Positions 8,945 through 19,072 of a DNA stretch of 64,000 nt are shown in pieces. The number at the start of each line of letters is the position of its first letter. Position 1 is the first letter of the stretch. Made by a program: the position numbers and the translations under genes. The notes under the pieces were generated by a model. The model was given only the letters and a program-made list of their open reading frames with translations, searched no databases and was not told the origin of the DNA. The stretch spans positions 61,583,820 through 61,647,819 of the forward strand of contig NC_081554.1 of NCBI RefSeq assembly GCF_963082655.1, given 5' to 3'. This DNA is from Stomoxys calcitrans (Eukaryota > Arthropoda > Insecta > Diptera > Muscidae).

Positions 8945-9551
8945 AAGGGTGATTTTTTTGAGGTTAGGATTTTCATGCATTAGTATTTGACAGATCACGT
9001 GGGATTTCAGACATGGTGTCAAAGAGAAAGATGCTCAGTATGCTTTGACATTTCATCATGAATAGACTTACTAACGAGCAACGCTAGCAAATCATTTTCA
9101 GTGAATGGGCCCTAGAAAAGTTGGCAGAAAATCCGCTTTTTTATCGACAAATTTTGTTCAGCGATGAGGCTCATTTCTGGTTGAATGGCTACGTAAATAA
9201 GCAAAATTACCGCATTTGGAGTGAAGAGCAACCAGAAGCCGTTCAAGAACTGCCCATGCATCCCGAAAAATGCACTGTTTGGTGTGGTTTGTACGCTGGT
9301 GGAATCATTGGACCGTATTTTTTCAAAGATGCTGTTGGACGCAACGTTACGGTGAATGAACACATTTCGAACCGAACACTGATTTTGGTAATAAAATTCA
9401 ATGATTTGCAAGCGTTGCTCGTTAGTAAGTCTATTCATGATGAAATGTCAAAGCATACTGAGCATCTTTCTCTTTGACACCATGTCTGAAATCCCACGTG
9501 ATCTGTCAAATACTAATGCATGAAAATCCTAACCTCAAAAAAATCACCCTT
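8945..9551 (+). mobile_element. rosa-type (DD41D) fold-back derivative, copy A, 607 bp
   Basis: TA-flanked, with termini AAGGGTGATTTTTTTGAGG and its reverse complement. The terminal inverted repeats extend ~140 bp and cover the 5' end of a transposase gene, so that end occurs twice, facing inward. Between them is the transposase middle: 'FSDEAHFWLNGYVNKQN' with the first catalytic aspartate, then 'MHPEKCTVWCGLYAGGIIGP'. The 3' half with the second and third aspartates is absent, so no active enzyme is encoded. Copies B and C (56389, 61465) have the same length and junction but opposite orientation. Confidence 0.85.
9121..9390 (+). pseudogene. DD41D transposase middle fragment (in copy A)
   Basis: Encodes about 85 recognisable residues of a rosa-group mariner-like transposase, around the first catalytic aspartate (SDEAHF) and the 'VWCGLYAGGIIGPYFF' segment. 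After the valine-asparagine near 9355 the frame runs into the inverted copy of the element's 5' end, so the remaining codons are antisense read-through and not protein. Confidence 0.8.
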
Positions 9552-9689
9552 TATAACAAAAAGTTAGTTTTAAACTTTTACCAACAATGACTTAAATGAA
9601 ACTGTTGTGAACGACGGGGGATTGGATTGGTTGTAAGGAAGTTAACATCTTTGCGACATTCCGATTTGATCTATATGAATTCGTCTGCT

Positions 9690-9942
9690 GCTATTTTGGT
9701 ATACAAAACGAGTGACCAAGGTGACGTATGACGCATGACGTATAAGAACATAATTATCTAACACAATCATACGCACCCATGTCCAATACAATTTATAAAG
9801 AAACTAGCTGAACCGGGCCCGCTCCGCTGCGGCTTCTTTTACAATACAATATGGAAGAAAAGTATCCTTTGAATATTTATTTTCGACACCTAAAGACTTG
9901 CAGTATAACAACATAAATGCGTTTATGTAAATCCCATATGAT
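9690..9942 (+). mobile_element. Family III element, 5' module (interrupted by LINE-B)
   Basis: Matches 12650-12945 over its whole length: 'gaccaaggtgacgtatgacg', 'caatcatacgcacccatg', 'aagaaactagct' followed by a GC-rich 'ccgggcccg' palindrome, and 'ttgaatatttattttcgaca'. LINE-B inserted at 'cccatatgat'; the element appears to resume at 12171. Confidence 0.75.
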
Positions 9943-12170
9943 CTTTATTTATTTATTTTCTTAATTGGCTATGACAGAATATTTGGTCCACTAGCCGAAC
10001 GTAGAATAGCGTTTCAAGCGCCTCGATTTTCTGCGCTCATACTAAAATCTCTGGTACCAAGTTTCGAGGTGTCTCCCACCACTTGATCTTTGCATCGGGC
10101 TTTTGGTCTTCCCGGTTTGCGTGTACCACCGTGTTTGCCTTCAAACGACTTCTTTGTTGGAGCTTCTTCATTCATTCTGACAACATGACCGAGCCAACGC
10201 AGCCGTTGTATTTTGATGAGTGTAACTGTGCTATCGTCGTCATGCAGCTCATACATCTCGTGGTACATACGTCGCCTATATTCTCCATTAACGCAAATTG
10301 GTCCATATATTTTTCGAAGAATCTTTCTCTCAAATACTCCAAGCACTGCCTCATCTGCTTTCACAAGTACCCATGCTTCAGAACCATCTAATAGCACGGG
10401 TAGTATCAGTGTCTTGTATAGTGTAATCTTCGTCTGTCGAGAGGTGGCCTTGTTTCTAAACTGCTTACTTAGTACAAAGTAGCATCAGCCAATATTATTC
10501 TTCGCTTAATCTTAAAACTGGTGTCATTCGTTTCGGTTACGGCGATGCCGAGGTATATAGGGTTACTGACTGTCTCAAATTTGTGGTTCCCAACTTTCTC
10601 CATATTCTTTATCTGCTCGGTTGTACAAGGCTTTTTGGGAGTGGAAACCATCCATTTCGTCTTATCTCCATTTACTGCCAGACCCATCATCACTGACTCT
10701 CTTTCGATTCTCGCAAAGGCTGCAGTTACTACTTCCGATGACCGACCTATGATATCGATATCGTCGGCATAGGCCAGTAGCATGTGTTCTCACATCTGCA
10801 TCTCGTATAATCTTCTCCAGCAGGATATTAAAGAGATCACACGAGAGGCTGTCTCCTTGTCTGAAACCTCATTTGGTATTGAATGACTCGGAGAGATTCT
10901 TTCCTATTCTTACTGAGGAACGCGTATCAGCAAGTGTCATCCTGCAGAGTCTTATTAATTTTGCAGGGATACCAAACTCAGACATGGCTTAAAATACCTT
11001 TGAACGTAAAGGAGTATCGAAGGCGGCTTTGTAGTCAACAAAGAGGTGGTAGGTGTTGATTTGTCCTTCTCGGGTCTTTTCCAGGATTTGGCGCAGTGTG
11101 GATATCTGGTCTAGGGTGGATTTACCAGGTCTAAAGCCGCATTGATAGGGCCCAATTATCTCATTGACTTTAGTTTTAATCTTTTAGACAGTACGCTCGA
11201 GAGCATTTTGTATGCGATGTGGGGGAGACTTTTTCCTCTGTAGCTGGCACATTTCGTCTTGTCTCCTTTCTGTTGTACAGGACATAGTATGCTGAGGTTT
11301 GTCCAATCATCGGGTATGCATTCTTCTAGCCAGATTGCGCAGATAATCTGATGCATACGCCTTATCAGCATGTCGCCTCCGGTCTTCACTAGTTCAGCGG
11401 GTAACCCACCGGCTCCTGCTGCCTTGTTGTTCTTTAGTCGGGACACTGCTACTTGGACCTCATTCTGACTAGGAGGTAAACATTCTCTACCATCATCAGG
11501 GATTTGTTCTGCGGTATCCTCTTCGCCACTAACTTCGGAAACTAGCAGTTGAGTAAAATGTTCTTTCCATGTTATATGTGTCAGTTACCAGATTTCCTTC
11601 TTTGTCTCTGCAGGAGGATGTGCCTGCACCAAAGCCATCAGTTTGATGTTTAATTCTTTGGTAGAGTTTCCGGACTTCATTCTGACTCCTGTACATCTCA
11701 ATTCACTGACACTCACGTCTTTTCATTTCCTATTTCTTTCTGCGGAAAAGACGTTTCTCCTCTCTCCTTTGCTCCTGATACCTCTTCTTCATCTGGCGCA
11801 TTGTTACTGATTGGAGGGTTGCTCTATATGCCGCATTCTTGGCTTCAGTAGCATCTCGACACTCTTGGTCGTATCATGTGTTTTTTTGAAGGAGGCTTGC
11901 GGTAACCAAGTACGGATATCGCGGCATTTCCAATGGAGTGGACAATAGTTTGCCACTGCGCCATTATATCATCGGAACAAGGAGTCCTTTCATCAAGCAG
12001 TTCGGTCAGTCGAGTGGAGTATGCCTCTGCCTTTGTTGTGTTTGCAGCTTTTCAATGTCCAGCTTCCGTGCAGTGTTGGAACGTATGTTTCTCGCCACAC
12101 TAAGACGGGTGTGAACCTTTGGTGCAACAAGATAATGATCCAAATCGATATTCGCTCCCCGGATCGATCA
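9943..12170 (-). pseudogene. LINE-B: non-LTR retrotransposon reverse transcriptase, broken
   Basis: Minus-strand LINE with reverse transcriptase motifs in order: 'LKNNKAAGAGGLPAEL' (near 11440-11390), 'YQCGFRPGKSTLDQI' (near 11140), a motif A region 'FVDYKAAFDTP' (near 11040), motif B 'GFRQGDSLSCDLFNIL' (near 10860) and the catalytic 'AYADDIDIIG' (near 10775). The C-terminus has 'GVFERKILRKIYGP' and 'RIKIQRLRWLGHVVRM'-like text (10397-10014), a tail I associate with RTE/BovB-like and related insect elements. Stops and frameshifts break it. The 3' end is a short (AAATA)n-like tail. Flanks 'catatgat' and 'catatcat' may be its target-site duplication. Confidence 0.85.
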
Positions 12171-12298
12171 TATCATTGTACTTTAGGTTAGTGCTTTACT
12201 CTAAAATACCTCATATAAGTCCCCTATTGTACCAATAGGTCTGACGTACGTTTAGGTTTGGGGTAGGGGTTTCTTAAAATTTTTAGGGTTCTAACGAC
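12171..12298 (+). mobile_element. Family III element, continuation after LINE-B
   Basis: Follows the same path as 12935-13030 of the next copy ('ctctaaaatacctcatataagtccc' versus a similar stretch near 12980). This makes 9690-9942 plus 12171-12298 one element split by LINE-B. Confidence 0.6.
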
Positions 12299-12604
12299 TT
12301 GATGCAAATTTGGCCATGAACATTCCATTTAGGAACCTATCTCACATGTCACTGAGTGCTGTCCGATTCAAGTTTATGCTCAGTGGTAAGGGGCCTCATT
12401 TTTATAGCCGAGTCCGAACGGCGTGCCGCAATGCGAAACCTCTTTGTGGAGAAGTTTTTACATGGCAAAGTACCCCACAAATGTCGCCATCATTAGGAGG
12501 GGATAATCGCCGCTCACAATTTTTTTTTCGCTAGGATTCGAACCCAGGCGTTCAGTGTTAAATGCGGACATGAAAACCTCTGCGCTTTGGTGTCCTCCAT
12601 TAAG
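12299..12604 (-). mobile_element. tRNA-derived SINE, copy 3
   Basis: A complete minus-strand copy, with box B visible as 'ggattcgaacc' near 12535. An aged direct repeat brackets it: 'tctaacgacttgatg' (12290-12304) and 'tctactgacttaatg' (12605-12619), 12 of 15 matching. Confidence 0.85.
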
Positions 12605-12639
12605 TCTACTGACTTAATGCCATCAACTTATCATGGAAT

Positions 12640-14960
12640 GCGCAAAGTTGTTTTTTATGCAACACGATTGACCAAGGTGACGTATGACGTATGTGGATAT
12701 AATTATAAAATTTACAATCATACGCACCCATGCCCATTATATTTCATAAAGAAACTAGCTCACCCGGGCCCGGTCCGCTGCCCTTTCTTTTACCTTGTAT
12801 GGGACAAAAGTTTCCTTGGAATATTTATTTTCGACAAATAAAGATCTTTTAGTGAAATACCATGATAAGAAAATAGTATATCGCTTGACTAACAGTTTAA
12901 AAATAAAAGTGCCTTTATCTGAATCCCATATGATATTATTGGTCTACGAATTTAAGTTTGGATGTAAGGTGTACTCCATTCTTAAAATACTTCATTTCAG
13001 CCCAATATTCTCATGATGTCTGATTTAATGGTGTTTTCGGGGGACAGATGGTCCCCCAGATACTTGGCCCTGAAAAAAATTACAGCATCGTGCTTTTCTC
13101 TCAACTACCATTTATTTAAACCCCATATTGCCATTGGCTTAGAGGAGTTTATAAGATGAGGCGTCCCCAAAACACATGGCCCCAAAATAGGTTTTCAAAT
13201 TCGTTTTCTAATATCAAATACCTTTCATTTGAGCCACATATTGGCATGGTCGAAAATTTTTTTCCCTTTGGGGGTGTTTTGGGAAAGGGGTGATGCCTTA
13301 AATACATGGTCCTACATTTGGATATCATCAAATTCGTATTTTACTCCCAAATACCTTTATTTGATCATCATATTGCGATGGTTAGTAAAAAATTACAGTT
13401 TGTGGGGTACTTTGGGGAAGGGGTAGACTCCCAGAAAATTGGTTCCGAAAATGGGTATCAATTCTTGATCTACCCCCCCCCCCCCAATTCCTTTCATTTA
13501 AGCCCTACATTGTCATGGTCGGTAAATATGCCCGATTTAAGGGTGTTTTGGGGAGTGGCGTGGTCCCCCAAATTCTAAGACCTGAAAAAATATCAGCAAC
13601 GTGCTCTATTCTCATATATCTATATATCATTTCTTTGAACCCCATATTGCCACTGCACTCAAAATTGGATATCAAATTCGTTTTCTAATCTCATTTAAAC
13701 TCTTTATTGCAACAGTCAGCAAATATGACCGGTTTGGGGTATTGGCCCTAAAAACTATGAATATTTAGTTCCACTCTCTTTACGACCCAAATTGTCTTGG
13801 TGAGCAAATACGTCCTATTTGGGGGTTGTTATGGTGGTGGGACGTCCGCTAGACAGTTGGTCTCGAATGATGATATTAGATACGTGGTCTACTCCCACAT
13901 ACCTTTAATTTGAGCTCCATATTTCCTTAGTCGGCAAACATGACCGGCTTGGGGGGTGTTTTGGGGGATGGTCGGCCACTCAGTGAGTTGGCCTTGAAAA
14001 TATATATCGGATTCGTGTTCCAGTTTAAAAACCCTCTTATTTGAGCCTCATACTCCAAAAGTCTGCAAATACTTACTACTTGGGTAGTGTTGTGGGGGTG
14101 GGGTGGCCCCATAGACACTTTTCCCAAATATTGATATCAAATTCGTGCTTTACTCCCAAAGACCTTTCATTTGAGCCCCATATTCCTATGGTCGTAAATT
14201 TTTCCCCTTTTGGGGGATGTTTTTGGTGAGAGGAGGCCCCCCAAACACTTGGTCCTATATTTTGATATCAGTTTCGTAGTCTGCATTCAAATACCTTTTA
14301 TTTAAGCCCAATATTTCCATGGTCAGTAAATAAGCCCTCTTTGGGGGGTGTTTTGGGAAAGGGTGGTTGGGTGGTCCTCCGGAAACGTGGTCCGACATTT
14401 GGATGTATGATTCGTATTATACTCGCAAATATTTTTCATTTGAGTCCCATATTGCCATGGTCGGTAAATATGTCCGATTTAGGGGAGTTTTGTGGGTTGG
14501 GGTGGTCCCCTTAACACTTGGTCCGACAATTGGATATCAGATACATTTTCTTATCGTAAATGTCTTTCATTTGAGTCCCATATTGTCGTCATTAGTCTAA
14601 ATATATGTTTGGTAGGTTTTAGGGTGGGACAGCCCCCCTAGGTACCCCATCCGAAATTTGGATACCAATTTTTTATTTTTAGGGTACTATATGAGAGCAC
14701 ACAAAATTTCGCTTAAATCGCACCACCCATCTGCGAGATCTGGCGTTTCTGAAAATTAGGGTAAGGGGGAGGGTCCGCCTCCCCTTCAGATATCAAAAAA
14801 TTTAGTACCCTATTTTCACCACGGGGTCATTATACACCATCAGTGAAAATTTCAAGAAAATCGGTTCAGCCGTTTCTGAGTCTATAAGGAACACACAAAC
14901 ATACAAACAAACAAAACAAACCTACAAACAAACACAAATTGTTTTTTATTTATAAGAAGA
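12640..14960 (+). mobile_element. Family III element, near complete, with ~130-bp tandem units
   Basis: The 5' module is shared with 9690-9942. Then come about ten diverged units carrying 'tttgagccccatattgcc' and 'ggggtgttttgggg', at about 13910, 14040, 14170, 14301, 14439 and 14570; spacing is mostly 130-131 bp. The 3' module (14680-14960) is shared with 1-456 and ends in ACAAACAA repeats and 'attgttttttatttataag'. There is no coding capacity. Superfamily unknown to me. Confidence 0.75.
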
Positions 14961-16180
14961 AGATGTTTGAGTTGTTGGAGGGTTTCGCCAATTTATTAGT
15001 GTTGCGAACTTTATGGAACCCCAAGTTCAACTTGACCACTAACGTAGATATACCACACATATAAAAGCCGATTTAAGCATAAATAGACTTCGAATGTCAT
15101 GATGATCTAGAATATATAAACTTTGTTGGGTTTCGGAACAGAAGACTATGTCGGCATACCGCCATCTTATGGTGGAGCAGTTGGAGAAAAACTATTGCCA
15201 ACGGTTATATACCCCGTTTTCCAGCCATCTTTTAACCATAGTCATATGCAAACTATGTAACATACCCGAATGAAACAAATTGGCCGTCTTGACTTTACGT
15301 CTACCATAAAAAGATAAGAACTATAAAATTAAGATATTCCCAACATAAACATTCAATTGACAATTTTCCTTTCGTTTATGTTCAACTTATCTCTTTGAAT
15401 AAATCCTTTCTTATTAATCGACCCTAAATGGTTCTTTAGTAATACAGATTTCTTTAAAAATTTATAAATACATGGATGTTAGCTAAAGACATGTGAAGTA
15501 ATACAACTTTCTGTATCCTCATCTCAGGCAGCTGCGTTTGTGTGAGCTTTTCCATGGGAAAATCTACCCCTCCATTTATCTTTTAAAATAAAAGGACATA
15601 GAAAACACCTGTTCTCTATAACATTTCATATCCTCTTCACAGAAGAATACAGCTGTCTTTATCAATGCTGCCTCCCTCTATACTAAGGAATGTCAATAGG
15701 GCCAACAACATTCGATACAAGTGTGTTTTCATACCTATAAAACTGTCATAATATAACATTTGTTGTTCACACACACACACACGCAAACATGCCCAATCGG
15801 TGAGTTACTTTCTCTTTAGAAGGGGGAGGCAAGTTAAAAGGAACAGCCTTACGATGAAATGTACAACAAACAAAGTATTGTTGCAGCGACAGTGACAACG
15901 ACAACGACATCGACATCCACATCGATTTAAGTAAAAAGTTTGGGACACTATGCGTGTGCCCTTGTATTCTCACAATGGTAGGGGAAACTTTTACCAAAGT
16001 CCTTTCTACTCTTATTCCTATTTCAATAAGTTGTCGTATGGGACTGCATGTGTTCGAACCTGTAAACTTAGAAATGCGTGTTTGCGCGTCTGTGTTTGTT
16101 GGCAACAACATAAAAAGCAAATGTTGTAGAGAAAAGGATGACTAACAATACATTCAAAGGTTGTGGCAAAAAAATACTTA
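14961..16180. other. No recognised repeat; low-complexity patches
   Basis: Relatively repeat-poor DNA. It has a short (CA)n run at about 15770-15784 and an ACGACAACGAC-like patch near 15890-15925. No complete gene can be traced. It lies downstream, on the minus strand, of the possible exon at 16182-16287. Confidence 0.4.
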
Positions 16181-16181
16181 C

Positions 16182-16287
16182 ACAAAGGAAAGCATAGGTA
16201 CCATTGGAAGAATATATCCAGCCCGTGCAGCCATCAATTGAACGAATACCCGTCGAAAAGTTGAACTTTAACTGACACTCCAAACTC
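16182..16287 (-). CDS. Possible internal exon of a host gene (unidentified)
   Basis: On the minus strand a stretch reads 'ECQLKFNFSTGIRSIDGC' followed by 'TGWIYSSNGTYAFLC', directly followed by a consensus splice donor GTAAGT (16181-16176 on the minus strand) in phase 0. Two to three cysteines, a tryptophan and an N-x-T sequon suggest a secreted or extracellular segment. An acceptor is less clear; candidates are AG dinucleotides near 16278-16288. I do not recognise the family. It matches nothing else in the window, which argues against a transposon origin. Confidence 0.3.
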
Positions 16288-16330
16288 AATAGGCATATTG
16301 GACAGTGGATACAAAATTGGGAATTTTAGT

Positions 16331-16807
16331 TTTTATACCCTACACCACTACTGTGGTACAGGGTATTATAATTTAGTGAATTTGTTTGTAACACCCAAAA
16401 GGAAGAGAGATAGACCAATTGATAAGTATACCGATCGAGTCAGAATCACTCTCTGTTTCGATTTAGCTATGTCCCTCTGTCTGTCTGTCCGTCCGTCTGT
16501 CTGTCCGTCTGTCCATATTAATTTGTGTGCCAACTACTGGTCGCAGTTTTATCCGATCGTCTTAAAATTTGGTACAGGCATGTTTTTGGGCCTAGAGACG
16601 AAGCCTATTGAAATTGGAAAAAATCGGTTCAGATTTGGATATAGCTCCAATATATATGTTCGTCAAATTTTCAGTAATAATGCAATAAAATTGTCATTTG
16701 TTAACCGATTCTCTCGAAATTTGGTAGGAAGGACTTTTTTATGACTCTCGACATTACTCAACATTTCATGGAAATCGGTTCAGATTTAGATATAGCGCTC
16801 ATTTATA

Positions 16808-16848
<41 letters not shown>

Positions 16849-17010
16849 CCCGATTTTCACTCCTAGAGCCATTGCAAACGCATTTATTGACCAATGTTCC
16901 TAAAACTTCGTACACCGCTTTGCTCGACGACTGTTACAGTATGTGAGAAGTTTGGTCGAAATCAGTTCAGATTTAGATATAACTCACATATTTAGCTAAG
17001 TATCTCTACG
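16331..17010 (+). mobile_element. DINE-1/Helentron-like element, subfamily II, 5' part
   Basis: Begins with an inverted-repeat end 'ataccctacaccactact' / 'gtggtacagggtat', then 'gaaagagagatagacc'-like text, a TCTGTCTGTCCGTCCG tract and the array wording 'ggttcagatttggatatagc'. A (TA)n tract at 16803-16846 sits just after 'gatttagatatagc', the same place as in the copy at 27527. The right end is missing. Confidence 0.75.
16803..16846. repeat. (TA)n microsatellite
   Basis: About 44 bp of nearly pure TA inside the subfamily II DINE-like element. Confidence 0.95.
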
Positions 17011-17041
17011 AAGTGGTGACTTGCCATTTAAACTCGATGAA

Positions 17042-17075
17042 TCGTTGAGCTTAAACTTTAATCGGACTGCATTCT
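17042..17075 (+). mobile_element. SINE body scrap
   Basis: About 34 bp matching the SINE body ('ttgagcttaaac' then 'aatcggactgca'). The rest is missing. Confidence 0.6.
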
Positions 17076-17122
17076 GTAATAAGGGCCAAGTATAACTTCT
17101 AGCTGAATGGAAACCGAAGACG

Positions 17123-17211
17123 AAGGGTTTTCGATATATTCGATATATTCAGAGATGGTTGGACGATTTTGTGATTGCACAATTATATTGGGTTGCCCAA
17201 AAAGTAATTGT
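17123..17211 (+). repeat. Direct repeat D, left copy (mariner end plus flank)
   Basis: About 88 bp: 'aagggttttcgatatattc', 'gatggttggacgattttg', 'cacaattata' and the first ~24 bp of a mariner end. It is repeated at 17521-17600 with one unit of a 9-bp 'gatatattc' duplication missing. The mariner end here is cut off after 'aagtaattgt'. Confidence 0.85.
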
Positions 17212-17520
17212 CCTCATTCTGACTAGAAGGTAAACATTCTATACCATCATCAGAGATTGGTTCTGCGGTATCCTCCTCGCCATTAACTTCGGACACTAGC
17301 AGTTGGGTAAAATCTTCTTTCCATGTTATGTGTGTCAGTTACCAGATTTCGTTCTTTGTCTCTGCAGGAGGATGTGCCTGCACCAAAGCCATCGGTTTGA
17401 TGTTTAATTCTTTGGTAGAACTTCCGGACTTCATTCTGATTCCTGTAATAGTTCAGCGGGTAACCCATCGGCTCCTGCTGCCTTGTTGTTCTTTCGTCGG
17501 GTCACTTCTTCTTGGACCTC
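17211..17520 (-). mobile_element. Circularly permuted LINE-B fragment
   Basis: The segment is LINE-B sequence in the wrong order. 17212-17450 corresponds to 11458-11691 and 17453-17520 corresponds to 11391-11463. In LINE-B the second block lies directly before the first on the plus strand. The two ends of the insert share 'cctc' (17212-17215 and 17517-17520), contiguous in LINE-B at 'ggacctcattc', while the internal joint 'cctgtaatagttcagc' is new. The permuted order also shows in translation, where 'QNEVRKFYQRIKHQTDG' follows the residues that should come after it. Confidence 0.8.
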
Positions 17521-17600
17521 AAGGGTTTTCGATATATTCAGAGATGGTTGGACGATTTTGTGATTGCACAATTATATTGGGTTGCCCAAAAAGTAATTGT
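17521..17600 (+). repeat. Direct repeat D, right copy
   Basis: Second copy of the ~80-bp direct repeat; here the mariner end continues into the 925-bp element. See 17123-17211. Confidence 0.85.
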
Positions 17601-18501
17601 CGGTAATATAGTAGTAATATAGTCGGCGTTGACAAATTTTTCAACGGCTTGTGACTCTGTAATTGCATTCTTTCTTCTATCAGTTATCAGCTGTTTCTTT
17701 TAGCTTGCTTAAGAAAAAAAGTGCGCGAAATTTTGTTTGCATTTTTTTTTTTTTTTGTTGAAAGAAATTCATTTAACAAACCGAATCAACGCTTGTGACA
17801 TGCATCTTAAAAGCAATGAATTCGATCAGTTTTTAAAACGAATCATAACTGGAGATGAAAAATGGATTGTTTACCACAACGTTAGTCGAAAACGATCATG
17901 GTCCAAGCATGGTGAACCAGCTCAAACCACTTCAAAGGCTGATATACACCAAACGAAGGATATGCTATCTGTTTGGTGGGATTGGAAGGGTGTGGTATAT
18001 TTTGAGCTGCTTCCAAGGAACCAAACAATTAATTCGGATGTTTACTGTCAACAATTGGACAAATTGAATACACCCATCAAGGAGAAGTGACCAGATTTGG
18101 TCAATCGTAAAGGCGTCATATTCCACCAGGACAACGCTAGACCGCACACATCTTTGGTCGCTCGCCAAAAACTGAGTGAGCTTGGCTGGGAACTTTTGAT
18201 GCATCCACCATATAGCCCTGACCTTGCACCATCAGACTATCATTTATTTCGATCTTTGCAGAACTCCTTAAATGGTAAAACTTTCGGCAATGATGAGGCT
18301 ATAAAATCGCACTTGGTTCAGTTTTTTGCAGATAAAGGCCAGAAGTTCTATGAGCATGAAATACTAAATTTGCCAGGAAGATGGCAAAAGGTTATCGAAC
18401 AAAATGGCAATTATATATTTGATTAAAGTTCATTCTAAGATTTACTAAAAATGCATTTACTTTCTTTTAAAAAATCCGCAATTTCTTTTTAGGCAACCCA
18501 A
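17577..18501 (+). mobile_element. mariner element, 925 bp, both ends present
   Basis: Terminal inverted repeats TTGGGTTGCCCAAAAAGTAA (left) and an imperfect right copy ('ctttttaggcaacccaa'), flanked by TA (17575-17576 and 18502-18503). Full mariners are about 1.3 kb; this copy lacks the region that should encode the N-terminal helix-turn-helix DNA-binding domain, replaced by a T-rich joint near 17735-17755. It is the parent type of the ~235-bp MITEs in this window, sharing ~145 bp at the left and ~90 bp at the right. Confidence 0.9.
17737..18426 (+). pseudogene. mariner transposase, C-terminal two thirds, one in-frame stop
   Basis: Transposase catalyses cut-and-paste movement using three aspartates. 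All three are visible: 'ITGDEKWIVYHN' (first), 'FHQDNARPHTS' (second) and 'YSPDLAPSDYHLF' (third), with exactly 34 residues between the last two, the D34D signature of mariner. The reading frame is continuous except for one TGA at 18088-18090, in the position of a codon between 'PIKEK' and 'PDLVNRKG' where relatives usually have arginine (CGA to TGA is one transition). The first ~110-120 residues of a normal transposase are missing, so it could not bind its ends. Confidence 0.9.
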
Positions 18502-18503
18502 TA

Positions 18504-18774
18504 ATTTCCCCAAATAACTTCCGATGAATGCAAATCAGTCACAATCTCTTATGGCGCCACGTTGTGCGTTGGAGATTTTCCCGGAAAATGCGTATCAATG
18601 AGTAGTTCTAACGTTTCTTCACTAGACATTTTTCATGCATTCTCTGACTTATGAATATATCCCACCGTAATAGGTCTTGAGTATAGGATCTTCCTTAGCC
18701 TAGAGGGTTCAGGTGTCACCTCTACGGAGTAGCAGAATTCCACTAAGGATTTGTTCTTATTCTTGACAAAGATT
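18504..18774. other. No recognised feature
   Basis: Unassigned sequence between mariner and a DINE-like right end. Confidence 0.4.
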
Positions 18775-19072
18775 TCTTCTATGACCTTCGATCTACATGC
18801 CAAATATGGTCTGATATAGCTTCCATATAAAGCGATCTCCCGATTTAACTGCTTGAGCCCCTATAGGGCTACCCTGAAATTTTGCTCAATGGCTTCTACT
18901 AAGGCCTCCATCATCCAAACCAAGTTTGGCCTAAATCGGTCCATAACCTGAAATTTTTCTTAGTTTGCCTATAAATTCTAACCGGGAAAAGAACTTGACA
19001 ATTTTTATCTATAGTGGAGGCTATATATGATTCGGTCCGGCCGAACTTTGCACGATTTTACCTGTTCATATC
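18775..19072 (+). mobile_element. DINE-like subfamily Ia, right end (5'-truncated)
   Basis: About two array units, then 'gtggaggctatatatgattc', a hairpin TTCGGTCCGGCCGAA (one base off the usual) and 'cgattttacctgtt'. Confidence 0.75.

Noticed and set aside
9355..9477. C-terminal part of the 118-codon frame in rosa copy A as protein
   Set aside because: It is antisense read-through of the element's inverted 5' end, not transposase.
15767..16120. 117-codon minus-strand ORF
   Set aside because: Its composition comes from the (CA)n and ACGACAACG low-complexity patches; no domain is seen.
17123..17600. Direct repeat D as a long terminal repeat pair of an LTR retrotransposon
   Set aside because: No primer-binding site, no gag/pol, and the repeat contains a mariner end; the insert is a LINE fragment.
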